Positions 9,062-16,323 of a stretch of DNA of 64,000 bases are shown here, in pieces. Positions within the stretch are counted from its first letter, which is position 1. Each line of letters begins with the position of its first letter. The DNA is from JAYOEY01 sp038120295 (GTDB lineage: Bacteria; Pseudomonadota; Alphaproteobacteria; MPNO01; UBA2964). The notes under the pieces are model-generated. The model worked only from the letters and a program-made list of their open reading frames with translations. It searched no databases and was not told the DNA's origin. The stretch spans positions 261,845 to 325,844 of the forward strand of contig JAYOLL010000001.1 in assembly GCA_038120295.1 (NCBI GenBank), read 5' to 3'. Both the position numbers and the translations under genes were made by a program.

Positions 9062-10042
9062 ATGAAAGCGACAGTCTTCACGTTATCCGCGCTTGCCGGA
9101 GCGGCCACGCTGGCGATAGCCGTCACATCCGGCGCCGCGTTGGCGCAGTCGAAACCCGATATCCGGATTTCCACCGGGCGTCAGGGCGGCGCGTACTACA
9201 ACATGGCGGCGGTTGTCGCCGATGCGCTTTACCGTAGCGGCAAGGTGAACTCGGCAACGGCGGAATCGTCCTCGGGCGGTCCGGAAAACATGCGTCTCCT
9301 GACCAAGGGCACGGTGCAGATCGGCGCGACCGACATGGTCTGGTCGGTCAAGGCGCGCAACGGCGAGAAGCCGTACACGCAGAAGCACGATATCTACACC
9401 GTCGCGCCGCTCGGCCAGTGGCCACTGTTCTTCGTGACCCCTGCCGACTCCAAGATCAAGACCATCGCTGATCTCAAGGGGCGGCGAGTCGCCGTCGGCG
9501 CGCGCGGCAGCGGAATGGAAAACCACACGCGCCTGATCCTCGGCGCGGCTGGCATGACGTTCGACGACATCAAGCCGATCTATCTTTCCTTCCGGCCGGG
9601 CGCCCGCGCGGTGAAGGATGGCAAGGCGGAAGCGCAGTTCCAGTGCTGTGTGCCGAATCCGGCGCTGACCGAACTCAGCGAGCTATCCAAGGTTCGCGGG
9701 GTCGAACTGGGTTCGGCCAAGGCGAAAATCCTGGCGCTGCCGGTCTATGGCGAGATGACGCTGAAGAAGGGGGCGTTCAAGGGACAGCCAGCCGATATTC
9801 CGGCGATCGCCGACGTGAACGCCTGGTATGCGCACAAGAGCCTGCCGGACGATGTCGCCTATCTCTACGCGAAGACCATCATCGACAACTACAAGACCTT
9901 CGCGAAGAAGATGCCGCAATTCGCTACCGTGGGCGACATTCACGCCCAGGTGAAGACGAAGGGCATCAAGGCGCTTGAAATCGGCGCGCCCCTGCATCCC
10001 GGTGCGATGAAGGCATACAAGGAAGCAGGCATCCTGAAGTAG
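9062..10042 (+). CDS. TAXI-family TRAP transporter solute-binding protein
   Basis: This 326-residue periplasmic binding protein belongs to the TAXI group of TRAP transporters. The N terminus is a signal peptide (KATVFTLSALAGAATLAIAV, with cleavage probably after ALAQ near residue 29). ISTGRQGGAYYNMA is the TAXI N-terminal signature, followed by AESSSGGPENMRLL and GRRVAVGARGSGMENHTRLIL. It delivers a ligand, usually an organic acid or amino acid, to the fused membrane component encoded downstream. GGGAG precedes the ATG at moderate spacing. The 92-base gap to the permease contains a strong hairpin, listed separately, which may make the binding protein more abundant than the permease. Confidence 0.93.
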   Translation: MKATVFTLSALAGAATLAIAVTSGAALAQSKPDIRISTGRQGGAYYNMAAVVADALYRSGKVNSATAESSSGGPENMRLLTKGTVQIGATDMVWSVKARNGEKPYTQKHDIYTVAPLGQWPLFFVTPADSKIKTIADLKGRRVAVGARGSGMENHTRLILGAAGMTFDDIKPIYLSFRPGARAVKDGKAEAQFQCCVPNPALTELSELSKVRGVELGSAKAKILALPVYGEMTLKKGAFKGQPADIPAIADVNAWYAHKSLPDDVAYLYAKTIIDNYKTFAKKMPQFATVGDIHAQVKTKGIKALEIGAPLHPGAMKAYKEAGILK

Positions 10043-10057
10043 AAAGTGAGGATGCTC

Positions 10058-10103
10058 CCCTCCCTGGCCCTCGCCCGCATACCGAGACGGGCCAGTAGGA
10101 GGG
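10058..10103 (+). promoter_or_regulatory. intergenic hairpin that pairs with a Shine-Dalgarno sequence
   Basis: The segment CCCTCC-CTGGCCC (10058-10070) pairs with GGGCCAG-TA-GGAGGG (10089-10103), giving a 13-pair stem with a two-base bulge and an 18-base loop. The 3' arm contains AGGAGGG, the Shine-Dalgarno sequence for the short leader frame at 10106. Folding would both protect the upstream binding-protein mRNA and hide the ribosome site for the downstream permease. There is no T-run, so it is not a classic terminator. Base pairing is seen directly; the regulatory effect is inference. Confidence 0.55.
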
Positions 10104-10105
10104 CG

Positions 10106-10138
10106 ATGGAATCCACGGAAATTTTGCGCGCGCCATGA
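10106..10138 (+). CDS. 10-codon leader peptide coupled to TRAP permease
   Basis: An ATG at 10106 lies directly after a strong AGGAGGGCG ribosome site. It opens a 10-codon frame (MESTEILRAP) whose TGA stop overlaps the permease ATG in an ATGA arrangement. This is the classic layout for translational coupling: ribosomes load at the strong site, terminate at the overlap and restart on the permease. The permease ATG itself has no good Shine-Dalgarno sequence, which supports this reading. A frameshift joining the short frame to the permease is the alternative. Confidence 0.45.
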   Translation: MESTEILRAP

Positions 10139-12087
10139 CAGAGTCCCCGGAAGAGACCGGTCCGTCCGTACCCGTCTGGTGCGACCGTCTTCGCTCGACC
10201 CTGGCGGTGGGGATTTTCTGCTTCGGCGTCTGGACGGTCCTGACATGGGATTTCGACGATGCCGAAATCAGGGCCATCTTTCTGGGATTCACGCTGCTCT
10301 ACAGCCTTAGCTTTTTCGGGCCCGGCAAGCGGGCGCGGGGCAGGGCGGGGCTCGCCGCCGATCTTCTGGCGGCGGCGCTCGGCATCGGCGTCGCCGCCTA
10401 CATAGCGCTCGATTTCGAAAACGTGTTCAACCGGGCCGGCGCCGTGACCGAACTCGATCTCGCGGTGGCTGCAGTCGCCATCGTCGTGATACTGGAGGCG
10501 ACGCGCCGCACCGCCAGCTGGGCGCTGCCCATCCTGTCGGTGGTGTTCCTGCTGTATCCGCTGGTCTACGGGCCCTACATGCCTGGGCTGCTCAAGGCGT
10601 CGCCGTTCGGGCTGGAGCGGGTGCTGACCGGCCAGTATCTGTCGCTCGACGGCATTCTCGGTCCCGCCATAAAGGTGATGATCGACTATATCTTCCTTTT
10701 CATCATCTTCGGCGCATTCCTGCAGCGCTTCGGCGTCACCGAGTTCTTTATCGATTTCGCCAAGGCGATCGCCGGCAACAAGCGCGGCGGCAGCGCCAAG
10801 GTTGCGGTGGTGGCGAGTTCGCTGATGGGAACCGTGTCGGGTAGCGCGGTCGCCAATGTGGTGTCGACCGGGGTGATCACCATTCCGATGATGCGGCGCG
10901 AGGGCTACCAGGCGGCGTTCGCCGGCGCGGTGGAGGCGTCGGCCAGCACTGGCGGGCAGATCATGCCGCCGATCATGGGCGCAGCGGCGTTCCTGATGTC
11001 GGAATTCGCCCGCATACCCTATTCGCAGATTATCCTGCACGCGCTGGTCCCGGCGATCCTCTATTTCGCGACCGTCTGGCTCGCCGTGCATTTCGAGGCG
11101 ATCCGGCTGGGGCTGAAAGGCGCAGCGTCGGAGACGCTGCCGCGGCTCTGGCCGGTCCTGCGCGAGCGCGGCACCGGGCTGATCCCGATCGTGTTCGTCA
11201 CCACGCTGATCATGATGGATCACAATCTCGCTGAATCCGTGCTGATGAGCATCGTCGTAACGGTGCTGTGCGCAGCGGTGACGCCGGCGATGCGGCATCT
11301 GGTGACTGTACCCAATCTTGTCGGCGCCATCAGAGAAGGGATCGACAATTCGATCTCGCTGTTCACCGCGTCGGCCTGCGCGGGGATCGTGATCGGCGTG
11401 GTGTCGCTGACCGGGCTCGGGCTCAAGATCAGCACCATGATCATCGACATATCCGCCGGCGTGGCGGTGGTGGCGCTGATCCTGTCGGCCATCACCTGCC
11501 TGATCATGGGGCTCGGCCTGCCGACCCAGATCATCTATCTGACGCTGGCCATCCTTGTTGCGCCGGGGCTGGTCGAGATGGGAATCTCGGTGGCGGGGGC
11601 GCATCTGTTCATCATGTATTTCGGGATGATGTCGATGGTGACCCCGCCGGTTTGCTTTGCCGCCTTCGCGGCGGCCAGCATATCCGGGGCGAAGATGATG
11701 CAGACCGGGGTGATGGCCTTCCGGCTCGCGCTGGCGGGACAGCTCATCCCGTTCCTGTTTGCCTACAATCCGGGCCTGCTGCTGATCGGCGGGCCGGTCG
11801 ATATCGTTCTCGATATTGTAAGGGCGCTGGCGACCCTGTTCGCCGCAGGGCTCGCCTTCGAGATCTTCCGCATCACGCCGTTCGAGCGCGACGACAGCGT
11901 GGCGAAGCCGATTATCTATCTGCGCCGCCTGACGCTCGGGATCGCCACCGCGCTGCTGATTTTCCCTGAAATGCAGACCACACTGGCCGGTGCGGCCCTT
12001 CTTGCCGCCGGTCTGGCGCTGACGCTTCTCCCCGGCTACGCGGCCGGTCGCAAGGACAAACAGCCGGTTCCAGATTCGGCGGAGTAA
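10135..12087 (+). CDS. TRAP transporter fused permease (4TM/12TM type)
   Basis: This 650-residue membrane protein fuses the small and large TRAP membrane subunits, as is usual for TAXI-type systems. The first 150 residues contain about four helices (the DctQ-like part). The rest is DctM-like, with the conserved stretch AKVAVVASSLMGTVSGSAVA followed by EASASTGGQIMPPIMGAAAF, and later GLGLPTQIIYLTLAIL and MMSMVTPPVCFAAF. It works with the binding protein at 9062 to import its ligand with a sodium or proton gradient. The start overlaps the stop of a short leader frame. The lactonase gene follows after 4 bases, so the transporter and lactonase are probably one operon and the imported compound may be a lactone or sugar-acid precursor. 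Confidence 0.93.
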   Translation: MTESPEETGPSVPVWCDRLRSTLAVGIFCFGVWTVLTWDFDDAEIRAIFLGFTLLYSLSFFGPGKRARGRAGLAADLLAAALGIGVAAYIALDFENVFNRAGAVTELDLAVAAVAIVVILEATRRTASWALPILSVVFLLYPLVYGPYMPGLLKASPFGLERVLTGQYLSLDGILGPAIKVMIDYIFLFIIFGAFLQRFGVTEFFIDFAKAIAGNKRGGSAKVAVVASSLMGTVSGSAVANVVSTGVITIPMMRREGYQAAFAGAVEASASTGGQIMPPIMGAAAFLMSEFARIPYSQIILHALVPAILYFATVWLAVHFEAIRLGLKGAASETLPRLWPVLRERGTGLIPIVFVTTLIMMDHNLAESVLMSIVVTVLCAAVTPAMRHLVTVPNLVGAIREGIDNSISLFTASACAGIVIGVVSLTGLGLKISTMIIDISAGVAVVALILSAITCLIMGLGLPTQIIYLTLAILVAPGLVEMGISVAGAHLFIMYFGMMSMVTPPVCFAAFAAASISGAKMMQTGVMAFRLALAGQLIPFLFAYNPGLLLIGGPVDIVLDIVRALATLFAAGLAFEIFRITPFERDDSVAKPIIYLRRLTLGIATALLIFPEMQTTLAGAALLAAGLALTLLPGYAAGRKDKQPVPDSAE

Positions 12088-12091
12088 TCCC

Positions 12092-13192
12092 TTGGCTAAC
12101 CGACAGATTGCTATGCCGGTCTTCGCCTATACCGGTTGTTTTACCTCGGAAAGCCGGAGGGGTGAGGGGACGGGCATCGGCATTTACCGGGTGAATGCGG
12201 AAACCGGCGTGTGGCGCCGGATCGGAGGCGTCGACGGGCTGACCAACCCGTCCTGGCTGCTCGCCAACGCAGCGGGAACGATGCTGTACGCGCTGCACGC
12301 CGACATGGATTACGTCACCTCCTTCGCCATCGACCGCGCGACCGGGGCGCTGACTGAGGCCGGGCGCGCGAAGGCGGGCGGGGTGAACGGCGTCAGCGCC
12401 AAGATCGATGCGTCCGGCAAATGGATGGTGGTCGCCAACTATGCCAGCGGGCATGTGTCTGTTCTGCCCATTCGGACAAACGGAACGCTTGGTGACGCGG
12501 CGCAGTCGGTTCACCTGCCGGGTGAACCGCGCCCGCGCTATCGCGTCGGTCATCAGGAATCTTCGCATCCGCATGATGTGATGTTCGACCCGACGGGCCG
12601 GTTCGTCGGCATCCCCGACAAGGGGCTGGACAAGACTTTCATGTTCAAATTCGATGCGAAGAGAGGCCGTATCGCCCCGGCGGGGAAGGGCGGGTTTATA
12701 AATGCCCGGGCCGGTTCTGGACCGCGCCACATGGCGTTTCATCCGGAGCTGTCGGTTGCCTGGGTGCTGAACGAGCTCGACAGCACCGTTACGACTTGTC
12801 GCTGGAATGGGCGCACGGGCGTTTTGTCGCCCATTGAGGTGACGTTGACCCTGCCCGGCGATTTCACCGGCGACAACCAGACATCTGAAATTGAATACGT
12901 TGCGCGGAGCAACCGGCTCTATATCTCGAACCGGGGCCATGACAGCATCGCCATGTTCCGGCCCGACCGGAAAACCGGGCGCCTCAAGCTGCTCGGCTGG
13001 GAAAAGAGCGGCGGGAAGATACCGCGTTTCTTCGGTTTCGATCCGGCCGGAAAATTTTTCTATGTCGCGAACCTAAGAGGCAACAATATCGTGCGTTTTG
13101 CGGTCGATCCGCGGACGGGCGCGCTCAAGCGCTCCGGCACAGCCTGCCGCACGAATAGTCCCTGCGCGATTGCCTTCGTAAGGACGACCTAG
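12092..13192 (+). CDS. lactonase-family seven-bladed beta-propeller protein
   Basis: This 366-residue protein belongs to the lactonase (6-phosphogluconolactonase Pgl/YbhE-like) family, seven-bladed propellers that open sugar-acid lactones or, in other members, cycloisomerise muconates. Repeated blade sequences are visible, such as IYRVNAETGVWRRIG, SFAIDRATGALTEAG, SVLPIRTNGTLGD and MFRPDRKTGRLKLLG. ESSHPHDVMFDPTGRFV and GSGPRHMAFHPE are the family motifs that line the centre. The start used is TTG at 12092, which has GGAG at a good distance; an ATG seven codons later has no ribosome site. It lies 4 bases after the TRAP permease and overlaps the convergent gene by 4 bases. The substrate is inferred only. 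Confidence 0.88.
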   Translation: MANRQIAMPVFAYTGCFTSESRRGEGTGIGIYRVNAETGVWRRIGGVDGLTNPSWLLANAAGTMLYALHADMDYVTSFAIDRATGALTEAGRAKAGGVNGVSAKIDASGKWMVVANYASGHVSVLPIRTNGTLGDAAQSVHLPGEPRPRYRVGHQESSHPHDVMFDPTGRFVGIPDKGLDKTFMFKFDAKRGRIAPAGKGGFINARAGSGPRHMAFHPELSVAWVLNELDSTVTTCRWNGRTGVLSPIEVTLTLPGDFTGDNQTSEIEYVARSNRLYISNRGHDSIAMFRPDRKTGRLKLLGWEKSGGKIPRFFGFDPAGKFFYVANLRGNNIVRFAVDPRTGALKRSGTACRTNSPCAIAFVRTT

Positions 13193-14178
13193 ATCCGCTT
13201 TTCGACCCCGCGCTTGCGGCCCTGATCGACGTTCAGGAACAGATCGTCGACCGACAGCTTGCGCTTCATCAGCGCCTGCTCGTGCGAATAATTGGCCATG
13301 TTCTCCAGCGTTTTGAGGTTCTGGTCGGTCAGCCCGTATTCCCACGGATCGGTGCCGAGGATTTCCTCCTGTTCCTCCCACGCTTCCCGGTACCAGGCGA
13401 GCGGCACGATGCGCGGGTTCACCATGGTCTTCATGGCGATGGCCTTGGCCTGGTTGAGCGCGTGATACATGTTGATCGGCACCCAGGGATATTTCTCGAC
13501 GATATCCTTCTTAATGCCGGTGATGTGCATGATCGGGAACATGCCGGTCTTTTTGAAGAAGCTGATTTCCTCGTTCTTGTAGTCGGGCCAGAGGCGAGCG
13601 ACGCGCGGATCGCCCTGCATGAAGGGCTTGATGATTGACGAATGGATGCAGGCGTCGAGCTCTCCGGTCGCCACCATGTCCTCGACCGACTTGTCGTTCG
13701 GCAGCGTCTGCAGCCTGATGTCGTCCGGCAGTTCGACCGGAATGTCCTGATCGAGCTCCTGGAACCATTCGATGGAGCGGTGCGGCACGCCGTACTCATG
13801 TTCCAGAATGCCCTTCATCCACAGAATGGCGGTGACCTGCCAGTGCTTGATCCCGACCTTCTTGCCGATCAGGTCCTTGGGCTCCTTGATCCCGGCGTTC
13901 GTGTTGATGAACACGAATCCGTGCCGGAAGCGGCGATGCAGGAAGACAGGGATGGCGTCGAACGGCTTGTCCTGATCCTTGGCGACCAGGTAGGTCGAGC
14001 ACGACGCCTCGGCCATGTCGAAATCCTGGTTGTTGTAGAACCGCCAGTGCCGCGTCGTGGAATCCATGTCGGTCAGCACGGTCAGGTCGATGCCGTCCGG
14101 CTTTACGATCCCATCGATCAGCGGTCGAGTGATGGCGTAATCGCCGCAGGCGAGGGTCAGCGGAATGTTTTTACTCAT
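13189..14178 (-). CDS. 4,5-dihydroxyphthalate decarboxylase-like protein (type 2 periplasmic-binding fold)
   Basis: This 329-residue protein resembles 4,5-dihydroxyphthalate decarboxylase and related proteins with a type 2 periplasmic-binding fold. Key segments are CGDYAITRPLIDG at the N terminus, then AGIKEPKDLIGKKVGIKHWQ and VATGELDACIHSS. There is no signal peptide, so it is more likely a cytoplasmic enzyme or sensor than a transporter component. It is a clear relative of the protein at 16324, which shares AGI..PKDLIGK.VGI, HEYGV/REYGV and SGELDA. Its neighbours are an ornithine cyclodeaminase homologue, a RidA-fold protein and a cupin, which points to small-molecule catabolism. The decarboxylase activity is family inference; the substrate may not be a phthalate. 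Confidence 0.8.
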   Translation of the reverse strand: MSKNIPLTLACGDYAITRPLIDGIVKPDGIDLTVLTDMDSTTRHWRFYNNQDFDMAEASCSTYLVAKDQDKPFDAIPVFLHRRFRHGFVFINTNAGIKEPKDLIGKKVGIKHWQVTAILWMKGILEHEYGVPHRSIEWFQELDQDIPVELPDDIRLQTLPNDKSVEDMVATGELDACIHSSIIKPFMQGDPRVARLWPDYKNEEISFFKKTGMFPIMHITGIKKDIVEKYPWVPINMYHALNQAKAIAMKTMVNPRIVPLAWYREAWEEQEEILGTDPWEYGLTDQNLKTLENMANYSHEQALMKRKLSVDDLFLNVDQGRKRGVEKRI

Positions 14179-14280
14179 GGCGGTTAGTTCCTGTCCGAAA
14201 TTGCGTGTCCCTTTTTAGCCGAAGGGGAGAGCGGAAAAAACCCGATGCCGATCTTCCTTCATCGATATAGTACACGACCT

Positions 14281-14361
14281 GTCATCCCCGACATGATCCG
14301 GGGTCCAGTAGACGGTGCAGGCGGCACGGTTGGCTGGACCCCGGATCAAGTCCGGGATGAC
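14281..14361. repeat. palindromic intergenic repeat
   Basis: Two 28-base arms, 14281-14308 (starting GTCATCCCCGACATGATCCG) and 14334-14361 (ending CAAGTCCGGGATGAC), form an imperfect inverted repeat with a 25-base loop. The core GATCCGGGGTCCAG type sequence is a widespread alphaproteobacterial intergenic palindrome. It sits between two genes transcribed leftwards and may stabilise or end transcripts. Only one copy is seen in the window. Confidence 0.7.
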
Positions 14362-14409
14362 AAGAAAATCGTTGGCGGATGGTACGCGTCGCTGTCCCAA
14401 AGATTGCGA

Positions 14410-15438
14410 CTAGTCCGCCGGCCCGATTGGGCCAGTGCCCGGATGCGGCAGGCGGATGCCGCGGCCCAGCTCTACCGCTTTCTCATAGACGTAATGGCAC
14501 ATGGCGATGTCGTGGGCGACGAGGCCGGTCGTGTGGATCAGGTTACGCTCGGCGTCGCTTTCCCGGCCCGGTTTCTCTCCCCGCACCAGTTCGTGGATTT
14601 CGGCATGCAGCATGTCGCGTGTGAACAGGCCGGTTTCAGCCGAATGGCGAAAATGCTGCATCAGCATGTTCATTTCCCAGCTGTCGACCGCGACCTTGTC
14701 CATCTTCGGCCAGCCTTCCGGGTCGAATTCGCGCCGTGTGAAGGAAACGTAGGTCGCGCCTTCCTTGAGCCACGGTTCGCGGCACATGATTTCGTCCGAT
14801 GTGGTGCCGCCAATGCCGATATCGGCGCCGGTTACGACCTCCTCGATGCTGCTCTTGGCGATTACCGGAATGCCGAGCTTCGCCGACCATTTCGCGGCGA
14901 ACGCCTCGCGCGTTTCGGGTCGGCGCGAGGTGCAACGGATCTCCTCGATCCCGTCATAAAGCTCGACAAGGCAGCGCAGCGCGTTGGTCGCCATCGTGCC
15001 GACCCCGACGATACCGACGATCTTCGGGTCCCTGGGCCCAAGATATTTCAGCCCGAGGATCGTCGCCGCCGCGCTGCGGATGGCGTATGTCCAGTGCTCC
15101 TCGACAATTGCGCGCGCGTGCCCGGTATTCGGGTCGGTCAGGACAACCCAGCGGGCGCATTCGAGCTGTCCCACCGTATTGCGGTCGCCGTCGTTGAAAT
15201 AGTTGTAAAGGCGCACGCCGGTGACCGGCGTTTCCTTCAGCAGCGCGCATTTGACGTGCCAGTGATTGTGAAACGGCTCGGCGATGTCGAGCTTGAAGCT
15301 CGGCGGGGTCGAGGTCATTACCGTATCTTCGCCCTGCATGCGGTAGATATCCTCGGCGATATCCAGCGCTTCCTTCGCAGTCAGCAGGTCCACCGTGTCG
15401 GCATAGGGGACGTAAAGCAGGCCCTGTTCGTCTGTCAT
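14410..15438 (-). CDS. ornithine cyclodeaminase / mu-crystallin family protein
   Basis: This 342-residue NAD(P)-binding protein belongs to the ornithine cyclodeaminase/mu-crystallin family. The Rossmann motif is GIVGVGTMA (Gly142, Gly145, Gly147). WHVKCAL contains the probable active-site lysine (Lys63) and AIRSAAATIL the conserved arginine. Family members convert amino acids to cyclic imines, reduce ketimines or dehydrogenate alanine; the sequence alone does not say which. It is followed upstream, in the same operon after 12 bases, by a RidA-fold protein, a frequent partner of enzymes that produce reactive imines or enamines. A palindromic repeat lies downstream before the decarboxylase-like gene. 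Confidence 0.88.
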   Translation of the reverse strand: MTDEQGLLYVPYADTVDLLTAKEALDIAEDIYRMQGEDTVMTSTPPSFKLDIAEPFHNHWHVKCALLKETPVTGVRLYNYFNDGDRNTVGQLECARWVVLTDPNTGHARAIVEEHWTYAIRSAAATILGLKYLGPRDPKIVGIVGVGTMATNALRCLVELYDGIEEIRCTSRRPETREAFAAKWSAKLGIPVIAKSSIEEVVTGADIGIGGTTSDEIMCREPWLKEGATYVSFTRREFDPEGWPKMDKVAVDSWEMNMLMQHFRHSAETGLFTRDMLHAEIHELVRGEKPGRESDAERNLIHTTGLVAHDIAMCHYVYEKAVELGRGIRLPHPGTGPIGPAD

Positions 15439-15450
15439 TGTAGTGAGTTC

Positions 15451-15828
15451 CTAATCCAGTATCGCCGTAGCCTCGATCTCCATGATCAGCTCCCGCTTTA
15501 CCATGGAATCGACTACGACGCAGGTCGCGGCGGGGAAGGGCGGGGTAAAAAATTTCGGCCGCCATTCGAGGATCGAGGGAAACTGCGACAGGTCGGTGAG
15601 GAAGATCGTAATCTTGACGATGTCCGACATGTCCCCACCGGCCGCCTCGATGGCCGATTTCAGGTAGCCGAACACACGTTCCGCCTGCGCATCCGGGTCG
15701 AGATTGCCCTCGGATGCTTCGGGCTCAGCCGTCTGGCCCGAGATGAAGACGAACTTGCCCTTTTTCGCGACATGGGTGAACTGCCCCGGCGGGGGCAGAT
15801 CCGGCACCTCGACGACTTCGAAACCCAT
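15451..15828 (-). CDS. RidA-fold (YjgF/UK114) protein without catalytic arginine
   Basis: This 125-residue protein has the RidA/YjgF fold: FVFISGQTA near the N terminus, VFGYLKSAIEAAGGDMSDIVKITIF in the middle and IEATAI at the end. Active RidA proteins hydrolyse imine/enamine intermediates and need an arginine in a PARS-type motif. Here the motif reads FPAATCVVV, so that arginine is replaced by alanine. Imine deaminase activity of the RidA type is therefore unlikely, and the protein probably belongs to one of the Rid subfamilies with another job, such as ligand binding or hydrolysis. It is first in the operon with the ornithine cyclodeaminase homologue. Its ribosome site AAGGAGAA overlaps a perfect palindrome. 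Confidence 0.9.
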   Translation of the reverse strand: MGFEVVEVPDLPPPGQFTHVAKKGKFVFISGQTAEPEASEGNLDPDAQAERVFGYLKSAIEAAGGDMSDIVKITIFLTDLSQFPSILEWRPKFFTPPFPAATCVVVDSMVKRELIMEIEATAILD

Positions 15829-15840
15829 TGATCTGTTCTC

Positions 15841-15887
15841 CTTCGTACGAAGAGGTTACGGTGCTGTCGGTAAGGTTGACTGTCAAC
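15841..15887. promoter_or_regulatory. two perfect palindromes in a divergent promoter
   Basis: The 72-base gap between the divergent RidA-fold and cupin genes contains CTTCGTACGAAG (15841-15852), a perfect 12-bp palindrome, and GTTGACTGTCAAC (15875-15887), a perfect 13-bp palindrome with a single central base. Both are the size of GntR- or LacI-like half-site pairs. Their place between two divergent operons of one catabolic module makes operator function likely, but no regulator gene is adjacent. The dyads are seen; the function is inferred. Confidence 0.45.
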
Positions 15888-15900
15888 GGCGGGAAACAGA

Positions 15901-16314
15901 ATGGGTAAAGGTAATTTTCATCGTGTGCGGATCGATGATGCCCCGACGGTCCCGCTTCCCCTGGGGCGGGGAACTGTCTACCGGCTGGTCGATCCGGAAA
16001 TCGGCGCGGCCAACGCCGATATACATGTGAATGTGATCGAACCCGGGGCCTCGCGCGGTGAGATCCATTTTCACGAAAGAGCCGAGAATACGTATATCGT
16101 CGTCGAAGGACAGCTTGAAGTGTGCATCGAGGGCGGCGAACGCCATGTCCTGGAGGCAGGAGAGGTTGGATATATTCCGCCCGGACTGGTTCACACGGCA
16201 ACGAACGCACGGGACGACATGCCGTGCCGGATTGTCGAGATCTATGCGCCCGCCGGACCGGATTTTCACGAGGTGGAGGGCTGGCCGGGCGGCATAGAGC
16301 CGCCGACGCGGTAG
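15901..16314 (+). CDS. single-domain cupin protein
   Basis: This 137-residue protein is a single cupin barrel. Motif 1 is HFHERAENTYIVVEG with the His-x-His and Glu metal ligands, and motif 2 is GEVGYIPPGLVH with the final histidine ligand. The end of the barrel reads RIVEIYAPAG, also seen in the cupin at 21986. Such small cupins may be isomerases, epimerases, dioxygenases or ligand-binding proteins; the sequence does not decide. It starts an operon with the decarboxylase-like gene 9 bases downstream and is divergent from the RidA-fold gene, so it is part of the same catabolic module. Confidence 0.87.
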   Translation: MGKGNFHRVRIDDAPTVPLPLGRGTVYRLVDPEIGAANADIHVNVIEPGASRGEIHFHERAENTYIVVEGQLEVCIEGGERHVLEAGEVGYIPPGLVHTATNARDDMPCRIVEIYAPAGPDFHEVEGWPGGIEPPTR

Positions 16315-16323
16315 GAGAAGTCT

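Noticed and set aside
9940..11604. A 554-codon open frame on the minus strand
   Set aside because: It lies opposite the TRAP permease, has a composition full of Arg, His, Asp and Gln typical of antisense to GC-rich coding DNA, and no family motifs.
14245..15831. A 528-codon open frame on the plus strand
   Set aside because: It is antisense to the cyclodeaminase homologue and RidA-fold genes, both of which have clear motifs; the plus frame has none.
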